Shown here: piece after piece, positions 7,144-15,227 of the stretch
Position numbering within the stretch: the stretch's first letter is position 1
How the letters are laid out: every line of letters begins with the position of its first letter
Assembly: GCA_963734025.1 (NCBI GenBank)
Contig: CAVTFR010000021.1
Location: 124,001-188,000 of the forward strand
DNA: 64,000 nt
From: JACVRW01 sp963734025
GTDB lineage: Bacteria > Actinomycetota > Thermoleophilia > Solirubrobacterales > Thermoleophilaceae
Direction: 5' to 3'
The notes under the pieces: generated by a model
The model's database searches: none
Seen by the model: the letters and a program-made list of their open reading frames with translations, nothing else
Told to the model about the DNA's origin: nothing
Translations under genes and position numbers: made by a program

Positions 7144-9839
7144 CGCCCGAAGCGGGGAGCGCCCCGTCGCGCGTGCCGTCTGGGGCCCGGAGCGCCCCGT
7201 CGCGCGACCCGCCGGCGGGGCCCGGACATCTTGAGGCTCGGGCGCGGCAGCCCCCGGGGATCGCGGCCGCCGTGCGGAGCGCGGCGAATCTGGTGGCCGC
7301 GCGACCCTGGCACGTCGCGATCGGCAGCCTGGCCCTCGGCCTTGCCCTGTCGACGGGTTCGCCCACAGCGGCGCCTGGAGCGACGGCCGCCGCGCCGGCG
7401 GCGCTTACAGCGCCCTCGGCGCTCGCCACGCTTGCGGCGGCGGCCTCCGCGCCGGCGACGGTCGCCGCGGCGGCTACCGTGCTCGCGCTCATGTGCGCCT
7501 GCCGGGCGGCGCGGCTCGGTGTGCTGTCCGCCGCGCTGGTGATGGGCGGCTCCGCGATCGGCGACGCCCGGCTGCGTGCGATCGACAGGCCGGGTGCGCT
7601 CGTCGTGGACGGCCGCACGGTCGACGTGTCGGCGCATCTGCTGACCCCGCCCCGGCCGTCGGCCTTCGGGGCCTCGGCCGAGGTGCGCGTCGCAGGAGGC
7701 CGACTCGAGGGCGCTCGCCTCCTGCTCCGGGTCCCGCAATGGTCGGAGTTGCCGGCGGACGTCCGCATCGGCGACGAGTTGCGCCTGCGAGGGCGGCTGC
7801 GGAGGATCGACGCCGCCCGCGCCCGGCCGAGCGACGGCTCCTTCGACTTCGCCGCCCACCTGCGCCGGCGCGGCATCGCCGGCGAGCTCCTGCTGGACCG
7901 CGCGCGGGCCACCGGTCGGCATCGCGGCGGCGTCGTGCATGCCCTCGACCTCATGCGTGAACGGGCGCAGCGGGCAGTAGCCGCGGGCCTGCCCGCTGCC
8001 GAGGCAGCGCTCGCGCGCGGGATGGTGCTCGGCCAAGACGAGGCGATCGCGGAAGGAGTACGGGAGGACTTCAGGGCCAGTGGTCTTGCCCATTTGCTCG
8101 CGGTCAGCGGGCAGAACGTCATGCTGCTGGTCGCGTTGGCGCTGCCGCTGCTCGCGGTCGCCGGACTCGGGCCGCGCGGCCGCGGCCTCGCGCTGCTCGG
8201 GCTGGTCGCCTTCTACGTGCCGCTGGCCGGAGCCGGGCCGTCGCTCCAACGCGCGGGTGTGATGGGCGCGGCGGGCATCGCCGCGATGACGCTGTCGCGG
8301 CCCGCATCGCGCTGGTATGCGCTCCTGCTCGCCGCCGCGGCCACGCTCGCCCTGAACCCGCGGGCTTGGGAGGACCCCGGCTGGCAGCTCTCGTTCGCCG
8401 CGGTGCTCGGAATCCTCTGTCTTGGGGCGCCGCTCGCCCGCGCCCTCAGGCGTGCCGCCGAGGGCCTCCTCGCCGCTCCGGGGCGAGCCCCGGACGCGGT
8501 TGGGTCGACGGTCCAGGGATTCGCTGCGCTCCGGTCTCGCCTGCCGGAGCTGCGACCAGCCCTCGTGCGCGGCCTTGCCGAAGGCGCCGCCATCACCCTC
8601 GCCGCCACGCTTGCGACCGTCCCCCTGCTCGCGCACCACTTCGGCGCGGTTCCGCTCGCCGGCCTGCCCGCGAATCTGCTCGCGCTGCCCGCCGTGGCGC
8701 CCGCCATGTGGCTCGGGATGGTCAAGGCGGCGCTCGGCCTCGTCGCGCCGGTCCTGCCGCCGGCGGAGTGGCTCGCCGCTGCCATCGGGCCGGTCGCGCG
8801 GCTCCCCGTCGCGTACATCGGCCGGCTTGCCGAGCTCTTTGCCCAACTGCCCGGGGGCCAGGTGTCGTTGCCGCTGCCGTCGCGGGCCGGGGTGCCGCTC
8901 GCGTATGCGCTGCTCGTTCTGGCCGCGCTTGGGGCGAGCCGGGCATGGCGGCGCCTCGGCCCGCTTGGGGAGGAGCTCGGCGCAAATTGGCGCAGGCGCC
9001 CGCCCGGCCTCAGGCTCGCCGCCGGCGCCGCAGTGGGCGCCGCGACCGTCCTCGTGGCGCTGCGTGCGCTGGGCCCGCCGGCGCCGCCCGACACGCTCAG
9101 CGTGCGCTTCCTTGACGTGGGCCAGGGCGACGCCACGCTCATTCAGCATCCGGACGGCAGCGCGGTTCTGTTCGACGCCGGCCCGCCGGAGGCCGGCACG
9201 GCGCGACTGCTGCGCAGGGCGGGCGTCCGCGAGCTCACCGCCGTCGTGGCGACACACGCTTCGCGCGACCACCACGGTGGGTTCGCCGAGGTGCTCGAGC
9301 GGTTCGACGTCGGCCTGCTGATCGACGGTGGCGACGCCAGCGCCGACCCGGCCTTCCGGGCAGTGCTGGCCGAGGCGGCCCGCGAGCGCGTCCGGACCGT
9401 GCGGGCATACGCGCCGATGACAGTTCGTGCGGGCGGCCTGACGATTCGCATTCTGTCGCCGGCTCCTCGGCCGCCCGGCCCGGCGCCCGAGGATCCGAAC
9501 CCTCGCGCCGTGGTGGCCGTCGTGAGCGCCGGCGAATTCGACCTGTTGCTTTCGGCGGACGCCGAGAGCGAGGCGCTGCTGCCGCTCGCCCTGCCGGATG
9601 TCGAGGCGATGAAGGTGCCACATCACGGCAGCTCCGATCCGGGCCTGCCGGAGGTCCTCGAGCGGGTGACCCCGCAGGTCGCCGCCATCGAGGTGGGCGT
9701 CAACACGTACGGCCACCCGGCGCCGTCGACGCTGGGCGCGCTCGAGCAAGCCGGCGTGCGGACCTACCGGACCGACCGCGACGGCACCGTGACCCTGACG
9801 GTCGACGGGGAGGGGATGCGCATCGCGACGGAGGAGTGA
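7140..9839 (+). CDS. comEC: ComEC/Rec2 DNA-uptake channel
   Basis: A polytopic inner-membrane protein (899 residues) that transports single-stranded DNA into the cytoplasm. The N-terminal part holds hydrophobic segments and a DUF4131-like region. The Competence domain begins near residue 310 (GLAHLLAVSGQN). From about residue 650 a metallo-beta-lactamase-like domain follows, with FLDVGQGDA and THASRDHHGG, consistent with the nuclease-like domain seen in many ComEC proteins. GTG 7140 overlaps the comEA stop. The cytoplasmic N-terminus carries a short duplicated segment (direct repeat at 7156-7173 and 7189-7206). A second gene in the same direction, holA, follows. Confidence 0.93.
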   Translation: MTPEAGSAPSRVPSGARSAPSRDPPAGPGHLEARARQPPGIAAAVRSAANLVAARPWHVAIGSLALGLALSTGSPTAAPGATAAAPAALTAPSALATLAAAASAPATVAAAATVLALMCACRAARLGVLSAALVMGGSAIGDARLRAIDRPGALVVDGRTVDVSAHLLTPPRPSAFGASAEVRVAGGRLEGARLLLRVPQWSELPADVRIGDELRLRGRLRRIDAARARPSDGSFDFAAHLRRRGIAGELLLDRARATGRHRGGVVHALDLMRERAQRAVAAGLPAAEAALARGMVLGQDEAIAEGVREDFRASGLAHLLAVSGQNVMLLVALALPLLAVAGLGPRGRGLALLGLVAFYVPLAGAGPSLQRAGVMGAAGIAAMTLSRPASRWYALLLAAAATLALNPRAWEDPGWQLSFAAVLGILCLGAPLARALRRAAEGLLAAPGRAPDAVGSTVQGFAALRSRLPELRPALVRGLAEGAAITLAATLATVPLLAHHFGAVPLAGLPANLLALPAVAPAMWLGMVKAALGLVAPVLPPAEWLAAAIGPVARLPVAYIGRLAELFAQLPGGQVSLPLPSRAGVPLAYALLVLAALGASRAWRRLGPLGEELGANWRRRPPGLRLAAGAAVGAATVLVALRALGPPAPPDTLSVRFLDVGQGDATLIQHPDGSAVLFDAGPPEAGTARLLRRAGVRELTAVVATHASRDHHGGFAEVLERFDVGLLIDGGDASADPAFRAVLAEAARERVRTVRAYAPMTVRAGGLTIRILSPAPRPPGPAPEDPNPRAVVAVVSAGEFDLLLSADAESEALLPLALPDVEAMKVPHHGSSDPGLPEVLERVTPQVAAIEVGVNTYGHPAPSTLGALEQAGVRTYRTDRDGTVTLTVDGEGMRIATEE

Positions 9840-9882
9840 GAGACCAAGGGAGCGCGCGAGATCCTCCGGCCCCGCCCGCTCG

Positions 9883-9888
9883 TAGACT
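9883..9888 (+). promoter_or_regulatory. -10 box TAGACT before holA (leaderless type)
   Basis: TAGACT lies seven bases before GTG 9896. A transcript from this box would begin at or within a base or two of the start codon. The placement repeats at many genes in this window and supports GTG 9896 over the upstream start at 9836. Confidence 0.55.
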
Positions 9889-9895
9889 GGCTCGC

Positions 9896-10858
9896 GTGGC
9901 CGACCTGAAGCCCGCCTACCTCGTCTGCGGCGACGACGACGCCAAGATCGACGCCTGGCGCAGCCGGGTGCGCCGCCGTGCCGACGAGGAGCGCGGCACC
10001 GGGGGCCTCGAAAGCTTCGACGCGCGCCAGACGCAGCCCGAGGAGGTCGCCGCCGCGCTCGGGGTCCTCAGCTTCGATACCGGCACCCGCTATCTGCTCG
10101 TCGACGACGTGGGCGCGTGGAAGGCCGGCCAGCTCGGCCCGCTCGAGCAGGCGCTCGCCGCGCTGCCGCCGGAGACGGTCCTCGTGCTGATCGTGCGCGG
10201 CAAGGCGCTCAAGCAGCTCTCGAAGGCCGTCGAGACCGCAGGCGGGGAGGTGCGCGAGTACAGCGCCCCGAAGGCATGGCAGCTCCCGAAGTGGTGCGTC
10301 GAGCGCGCCCGCGAGCTGGGGCTGCAGCTCGACCAAGACGCCGCGAAGGAGCTGGTCGGGCGGGTCGGGCAGAGCCAGCAGCGGCTCTCGCGTGAGCTCG
10401 AGAAGATTGCCCTCGCGCTGCATCCGTCCACCAACGTGACGCTGGCCGACGTCGAGGAGCTCGCGGCTTCCGACAACGCACCCCAGGTCTACGACCTCGC
10501 CGATGCCCTCGTGGCCGGCGACCTGCGCGAGACCCTCTCACTGGCCGAGGAGCTCGAGACATACGGCGAGCGTCCCGCCCGGCTCGTCTTCCCGATCATG
10601 CGCAGGCTGCGCGAGGTGCACCGCGCCGCCGCGCTGCTCGAATCGGGGATGCCCGAGCAGAAGGTGACGGATGCGCTCAAGGCTCCGCCGTGGCTCGCGA
10701 AGAAGACCGTCGCGCGCGCCAAGAAGGCGGACCGCGCCTCGCTCGAGCGCGCGCTGTGCGTGTTCGCGGACCTCGAGGTCGAGATGCGCGGCGGCGCCGA
10801 CCTGCAGCTCGACGAGGACACCGCCTTCTCGCTGGCGCTCGCCCGGGCGGCGGGCTAG
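9896..10858 (+). CDS. holA: DNA polymerase III delta subunit
   Basis: Clamp-loader delta subunit, which opens the beta sliding clamp. The 320-residue product has the HolA layout: N-terminal AAA+-like domain (ADLKPAYLVCGDDDAKI), central lid, and C-terminal helical collar (residues about 205-320: VYDLADALVAGDL, PARLVFPIMRRLREV). Like other delta subunits it lacks a Walker A site. GTG 9896 is preferred because the conserved sequence starts there and a TAGACT box precedes it; the open frame runs back to 9836. The comEC-holA-rpsT order is conserved in many bacteria. Confidence 0.9.
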   Translation: MADLKPAYLVCGDDDAKIDAWRSRVRRRADEERGTGGLESFDARQTQPEEVAAALGVLSFDTGTRYLLVDDVGAWKAGQLGPLEQALAALPPETVLVLIVRGKALKQLSKAVETAGGEVREYSAPKAWQLPKWCVERARELGLQLDQDAAKELVGRVGQSQQRLSRELEKIALALHPSTNVTLADVEELAASDNAPQVYDLADALVAGDLRETLSLAEELETYGERPARLVFPIMRRLREVHRAAALLESGMPEQKVTDALKAPPWLAKKTVARAKKADRASLERALCVFADLEVEMRGGADLQLDEDTAFSLALARAAG

Positions 10859-10871
10859 GACAAGCCGTGGC

Positions 10872-12365
10872 TCAGGCCCCGGCGCCCGAGGGCGGGCCCG
10901 AGTGCCCGGGCGCGTACGGGTACCACCACTCCTTGGGGGCGATCTTCGTCTCGATGTGGACGTGCTTCGTGTCCTGGAAGGCCTCGAGGCCCTCCTGGCC
11001 GAGCTCGCGCCCCAGGCCGGACTGCTTCATCCCGCCGAAGGGCCCCGCGTCGTTGTCGGTGAGCGGATCGTTGATCCAGACCGTGCCGGCCTTGATCTCG
11101 CGCATGCAGCGCACGGCGGTCTCGAGGTCGCGGGTGTAGACGTTCGCGCCGAGGCCGAAGCGCGTCGAGTTGGCGAGCGCGATCGCCTCGTCGAGCGACT
11201 CCACCGGCACGATCGGGGCCACCGGGCCGAAGGTCTCCTCGCGCAGCAGGTCGGTCTCGGCCGAGGCACCCGTCACGACGGCGGGCGCGAAGTAGTGCCC
11301 GCGATCAAGGCCGGCCCGGTCGCCGCCGACGACGAGCTCGGCGCCCGCCGCCACGGCGCTCTCGACCTGGGCCTCCACCTTCGAGCGCTGGGGGGCGGAG
11401 ACCATCGGGCCGACGTCGGTCGACTCATCCAGCGGGTCGCCGACGCGCAGCCCGCGTGCGTGGTCGACGAAGGCGGAGACGAAATCGTCGTAGACCTCCC
11501 GCGCGACGTAGAAGCGCTCCGCCGACGTGCAGACCTGGCCGGCGTTCAGGTACGCGGCCCAGGCACCTCCCTTGGCGGCGACCTCGATGTCGTCCGCGAC
11601 GTCGGCGCACACGATGAACGGGTCCTTGCCACCCATCTCGAGGTTCATGCGGGCGATGCGGTCGGAGCACACGGCGGCCACACGCTTGCCGGTCTCGACG
11701 GAGCCCGTGAAGGCCACACCCGCAACGCGCGCATCGGAGACGATCGCCTCGCCGACATCGCCCGCCCCCGCGACGACGTTGAAGGCGCCGGCCGGCATAT
11801 GCGAGAAGCACTCGGCGAGCATGAGCGTCGACAGCGGGGTCAGCTCGGACGGCTTTGCCACCACGGTGTTGCCGGCGGCTAGAGCAGGCGCCAGCTTCCA
11901 GGAGAGCAGCAGCAGCGGATAGTTCCAGGGCACGATGCAGCCCCAGACGCCGATCGGCTCCTTCACGACGAGGGCGAGCTGGGTCGACTCGATCGACGGG
12001 ATGACGCGGCCGGCGAAGTTGCGCCCCATCTCGGCGTAGTAGTCGAACACCGCGGCGGTCCAACCCACCTCGTCGGAGTTCTCGACGAGCGGCTTGCCGC
12101 CCTCGAGCGTCATGACGCGGGCGATCTCGCCGGTCCGCGCGCGCATCCGGGTCGCCACCTCGTGCAGGAGCTCGGCGCGCTCGACGGCGGGGATGCTCGC
12201 CCACTCCGGCGCGGCCTCGTGGGCCGCGGCGATGGCCGCGTCGACCTGCTCGGCCGACGGAGTGCCGACCTCGGTGACGGTCTCCTCGGTGGCGGGATTC
12301 TCGACGGGCAGTGCCTCCCCGTCGCCAGCGACCTGCTCGCCGCGGATCAGCAGCCGTGTCTCCAT
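10872..12365 (-). CDS. NAD(P)-dependent aldehyde dehydrogenase, betaine-aldehyde-like
   Basis: A 497-residue ALDH-superfamily enzyme oxidising an aldehyde to a carboxylate. Visible motifs are the cofactor-binding PWNYPLLLLSWKLAPALAAG, the general base in NLEMGGKDP (Glu243) and the nucleophile in NAGQVCTSAERF (Cys279). The sequence resembles betaine- or aminobutyraldehyde-type ALDHs, but substrate is not determinable. It converges with holA with a 13-base gap and lies downstream of rpsT on the same strand. A TAGGGT box seven bases before the ATG suggests its own leaderless promoter. Confidence 0.92.
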   Translation of the reverse strand: METRLLIRGEQVAGDGEALPVENPATEETVTEVGTPSAEQVDAAIAAAHEAAPEWASIPAVERAELLHEVATRMRARTGEIARVMTLEGGKPLVENSDEVGWTAAVFDYYAEMGRNFAGRVIPSIESTQLALVVKEPIGVWGCIVPWNYPLLLLSWKLAPALAAGNTVVAKPSELTPLSTLMLAECFSHMPAGAFNVVAGAGDVGEAIVSDARVAGVAFTGSVETGKRVAAVCSDRIARMNLEMGGKDPFIVCADVADDIEVAAKGGAWAAYLNAGQVCTSAERFYVAREVYDDFVSAFVDHARGLRVGDPLDESTDVGPMVSAPQRSKVEAQVESAVAAGAELVVGGDRAGLDRGHYFAPAVVTGASAETDLLREETFGPVAPIVPVESLDEAIALANSTRFGLGANVYTRDLETAVRCMREIKAGTVWINDPLTDNDAGPFGGMKQSGLGRELGQEGLEAFQDTKHVHIETKIAPKEWWYPYAPGHSGPPSGAGA

Positions 12366-12372
12366 GGCGGAG

Positions 12373-12378
12373 ACCCTA
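12373..12378 (-). promoter_or_regulatory. -10 box TAGGGT before the aldehyde dehydrogenase
   Basis: On the minus strand TAGGGT is followed by seven bases and then the ATG at 12365. It is identical in sequence to the boxes before polA and the SnoaL gene at 44160. Confidence 0.5.
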
Positions 12379-12399
12379 GTCGGAGCGAGTAGCGCCGGC

Positions 12400-12663
12400 C
12401 TAGGAGACGCCGCTGCGAATGCGGGCGGCGCGGGCCTTCTTGCGGGCGCCGTTGTTGCCGTGGAGCGCGCCCGACTTCACGGCCTTGTCGATCCGCGACG
12501 TGAGCGTCCGAAACTCGTCGTCCGCGCGCGCCGAGTCGTCGTTCTGCACGGCATCCTCGAGCCTGCGGAACCAGGTCTTGACCTGGGAGGTGCGCCGGCG
12601 ATTCTCGAGCCGCTCGCGCTCCGCCCGGTGGATCCGCTTTTCTTGTGAAGAGATGTTGGCCAT
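12400..12663 (-). CDS. rpsT: 30S ribosomal protein S20
   Basis: An 87-residue ribosomal protein that binds 16S rRNA in the body of the 30S subunit. The sequence begins MANISSQEKRIHRAERERLENR and is rich in Lys and Arg, ending KKARAARIRSGVS, all typical of S20. The frame is open further upstream, but ATG 12663 is where S20 similarity begins. It is divergent from murJ across 63 bases and sits between holA and murJ, a common genomic position. Confidence 0.95.
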   Translation of the reverse strand: MANISSQEKRIHRAERERLENRRRTSQVKTWFRRLEDAVQNDDSARADDEFRTLTSRIDKAVKSGALHGNNGARKKARAARIRSGVS

Positions 12664-12726
12664 AGACGAACCGAAGCCGCGACAGGCAGTTCCGGCGCGG
12701 CGGAGGCCTAGTGTAGCGGCCGTCCG

Positions 12727-14328
12727 GTGAGCACCGACGCCCCCGAGCGGCCCGGCCACGCGCGCCGGCTCGCTCGCAACACCGCCTTTTTCTCGTTCGC
12801 GACCGGCCTGTCGCGCCTGCTCGGGCTCGCGCGCGAGGTCGTGGCCGCGAGCTACTTCGGCGTGAGCGGCGCGATGTCGGCGTTCACGATCGCCTTCCAG
12901 GTGCCGAACCTGGTCCGTGCCCTGTTCGCGGACTTCGCCCTTCAGGGGGCCTTCGTGCCCGTCTTCACCGAGCTGCTCGAAAAGGGCGAGCGGCGCGAGG
13001 CCTTCCGGGTCGCCTCATCGCTCTTCTTCCTGATCCTGCTCGTGCTGAGCGCGGTCACGGCTCTGTTCGTACTGTTCGCCGAGCCTTTGATGAGCCTGTT
13101 TGCGCCCGGCTTCGACGACGACCCGGCGCTCAAGGACCTGACGGTCAACCTCGCGCAGCTGATGTTCCCGATCGTCGTGTTGCTGGGGCTGTCGGGGCTG
13201 GTCGTCGGGATGCTCAACTCGTTCGACCACTTCGCTGTGCCGGCGCTCGCCCCGGTGGCGTGGAACGCGGTGATCATCCTCGCGCTCGTCGGGCTCGTGC
13301 CGACGCTGCCCGAGGAGGACGAGATCTACGCCTACGCGATCGGCATCCTCGCCGGGACGATCGTGCAGTTCCTGCTGCCGCTGCCATGGCTGCGGGGCCG
13401 CGGCGGGCGTCTCACGGTGCGGCTCGACTGGCGCAACGAGCACGTCCGGCGCGTGCTGTGGCTGATGCTGCCGGTGACGATCGCGCTCGGGCTGATCAAC
13501 GTGAGCCTGCTCATCAACTCGCTGTTCGGGACGCTTGTGTCCGTCGAGGCGCCCGCCGCGATCGACAAGGCGTTCCGGATCTACCAGCTCCCGCAGGGTC
13601 TCTTCTCGATCTCGATCGCGACGATCCTGTTCCCGACCCTGTCCCGCTACGCCGCTCGGGGCGCGCGCGACGATCTGCGCCGCACGATGTCAAACGGCGT
13701 TCGCCTGATCAGCCTGCTGCTGATACCGAGCGCAGTCCTGATGGCGGTGCTCGCGGAGCCGATCGTCCGGCTCGTGTACGAGCGCGGCGCGTTCGGCGCG
13801 GAGGCCACCGACCTGACCTCGACCGCGCTCCTCTGGTGGTCGCTGTCGCTCCCCTTCCAGGGCGTCAGCCTGCTGTTCTCGCGCACGTTCTTCTCGCTGC
13901 AGCGCCCCTGGGCGACCACCGCCCTGGCCGGGCTCAACCTGGTCGTGAACGCGGCGCTCGCGGCCGCCCTGTACGCACCGTTCGAGATCGCCGGGATCGT
14001 GCTCGGCACGGTCGCCGGCACGATCGTGATGTGCGTCGCCCAGGGCTGGATCCTGCGCGACACGCTCGGTGGGATCGAGGGGACGAGGCTCATGGCGGCG
14101 CTGCTGCGGATGCTCGTCGCCGCCGTCCTGACGGGCGCGGCCGCCTACGGCGCCTGGCGGGGGCTCGACGAGCTGCTGGGCGGCTCGCTCGCCGCTCAGC
14201 TCGTCGAGGTGCTGGTGCCGCTGGCGGCCGGCGCGGCCGTCTATACGGCGGCGGTCTGGGCGCTGCGGGTGCCCGAGGCGCATCAGATCCGCGAGCTGCT
14301 CGTTAGCCGGGGCCGCCGGGCGGGGTAA
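12727..14328 (+). CDS. murJ: Lipid II flippase MurJ (MviN family)
   Basis: A 533-residue multipass MOP-superfamily transporter that flips the peptidoglycan precursor lipid II. The N-terminal ARNTAFFSFATGLSRLLGLAREV and the conserved Arg/Asp/Pro regions (VPNLVRALFADFALQGAFVP; FSISIATILFPTLSRYAA) are diagnostic. About 14 hydrophobic segments are visible. The GTG start at 12727 lies 12 bases after a TAGTGT sequence. It stands alone, divergent from rpsT and followed by a ferritin-like gene nine bases on. Confidence 0.94.
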   Translation: MSTDAPERPGHARRLARNTAFFSFATGLSRLLGLAREVVAASYFGVSGAMSAFTIAFQVPNLVRALFADFALQGAFVPVFTELLEKGERREAFRVASSLFFLILLVLSAVTALFVLFAEPLMSLFAPGFDDDPALKDLTVNLAQLMFPIVVLLGLSGLVVGMLNSFDHFAVPALAPVAWNAVIILALVGLVPTLPEEDEIYAYAIGILAGTIVQFLLPLPWLRGRGGRLTVRLDWRNEHVRRVLWLMLPVTIALGLINVSLLINSLFGTLVSVEAPAAIDKAFRIYQLPQGLFSISIATILFPTLSRYAARGARDDLRRTMSNGVRLISLLLIPSAVLMAVLAEPIVRLVYERGAFGAEATDLTSTALLWWSLSLPFQGVSLLFSRTFFSLQRPWATTALAGLNLVVNAALAAALYAPFEIAGIVLGTVAGTIVMCVAQGWILRDTLGGIEGTRLMAALLRMLVAAVLTGAAAYGAWRGLDELLGGSLAAQLVEVLVPLAAGAAVYTAAVWALRVPEAHQIRELLVSRGRRAG

Positions 14329-14337
14329 GAGGCGCGC

Positions 14338-14778
14338 ATGCCGCCAGAAGAGACGATGGAAGTCGAGCAGCAGATCGAGTGCCTCAACAAGGCGCTGCGA
14401 CTCCAGCACCGCTCTGTCATCCACTACTCGATCGTTTCGGGAAGCGTGATCGGCCTCGAGTTCCAGGCCCACGCGGACAAGATGAAGCGGCACGCCCTGT
14501 CTGAGCTCGAGGACGCCACCCGGCTCGTCGAGAAGATCGCCGCGCTCGGCGGCGAGCCGACCACCGAGGTGGCGCCGCTCAGCTTCACCGCCGACCCATC
14601 CGAGGCGCTCGAGGGTCTGATCGAGGCCGAGGGCGAGACGCTCGAGGCGCTCCAGGCGGCGATCGAGCCCACCGGCCGCGAGGCCGCGTCCGAGGCGGTC
14701 GAGCACCGGCTCGAGCACATGATCATGCGCAAGCAGGAGCAGGTCGACTACCTCCTGCGCGCACAGCGCCGGCCCTAG
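14338..14778 (+). CDS. Ferritin-like (bacterioferritin-type) helical protein
   Basis: A 146-residue all-helical protein. The first helix (MEVEQQIECLNKALRLQHRSVIHYS) and the later HADKMKRHALSELEDATRLVEKIAALGG show the ferritin/bacterioferritin spacing of Glu and His ligands. The terminal helix carries EHRLEHMIMRKQEQVDYL. It is probably a cytosolic iron-binding or storage protein. No signal peptide is present, unlike the two ferritin-like genes at 18.6-20.0 kb. Its TAG stop shares CTAG with the convergent SnoaL-like gene. Confidence 0.75.
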   Translation: MPPEETMEVEQQIECLNKALRLQHRSVIHYSIVSGSVIGLEFQAHADKMKRHALSELEDATRLVEKIAALGGEPTTEVAPLSFTADPSEALEGLIEAEGETLEALQAAIEPTGREAASEAVEHRLEHMIMRKQEQVDYLLRAQRRP

Positions 14779-15170
14779 TCGGGGCGGATCGCCGCGCGCG
14801 CCTCGGCGGCGGAGGCGTAGACGCGCACGTACAGGACGAGCCCGTCGCGGACGCGCCAGACCCAGCCGGTCGAGCCGCTGATCCTGCGCGCGGGCGAGCG
14901 CGCGCTCACCCTGCCGGTCACCAGGATGGCGTCACCCACCTCCTCGAATTCACGGGGGGAGAGGATCAGCTCGTCCCAGACCCGGTCGACGTCGCGGAAG
15001 TAGGCGCGCATGCCATCGTGACCGCGGTAGGGCTCGGTCCTGCCGAGGATCCCGCCGGTCACGGCGATGAAGACGACGTCCGGGTCGAGCGCCGCCACCA
15101 CGCGCGCGACGTCGCGCGCGGCGAAAGCCGCGAAGACCTCCTTCACGACGTCGATATCGCTCCTCCCCAC
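14775..15170 (-). CDS. SnoaL-like/NTF2-fold protein
   Basis: A 131-residue single-domain protein with the NTF2/SnoaL pattern: an N-terminal helix (DVVKEVFAAFAARDVARVVAALDPDVVF), a GYRGHDGMRAYF-type segment (PYRGHDGMRAYFRDV) and a terminal beta-sheet (GWVWRVRDGLVLYVRVY). Such domains serve as small-molecule isomerases, cyclases or binding proteins; the ligand is unknown. It starts at GTG 15170, divergent from lepA, and ends sharing CTAG with the ferritin-like gene. Confidence 0.75.
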   Translation of the reverse strand: MGRSDIDVVKEVFAAFAARDVARVVAALDPDVVFIAVTGGILGRTEPYRGHDGMRAYFRDVDRVWDELILSPREFEEVGDAILVTGRVSARSPARRISGSTGWVWRVRDGLVLYVRVYASAAEARAAIRPD

Positions 15171-15227
15171 GAGTCCTGTGGAGATTCTGACCTATGAGGC
15201 TGGCTCCATGGGCATACTCAGACGGTC

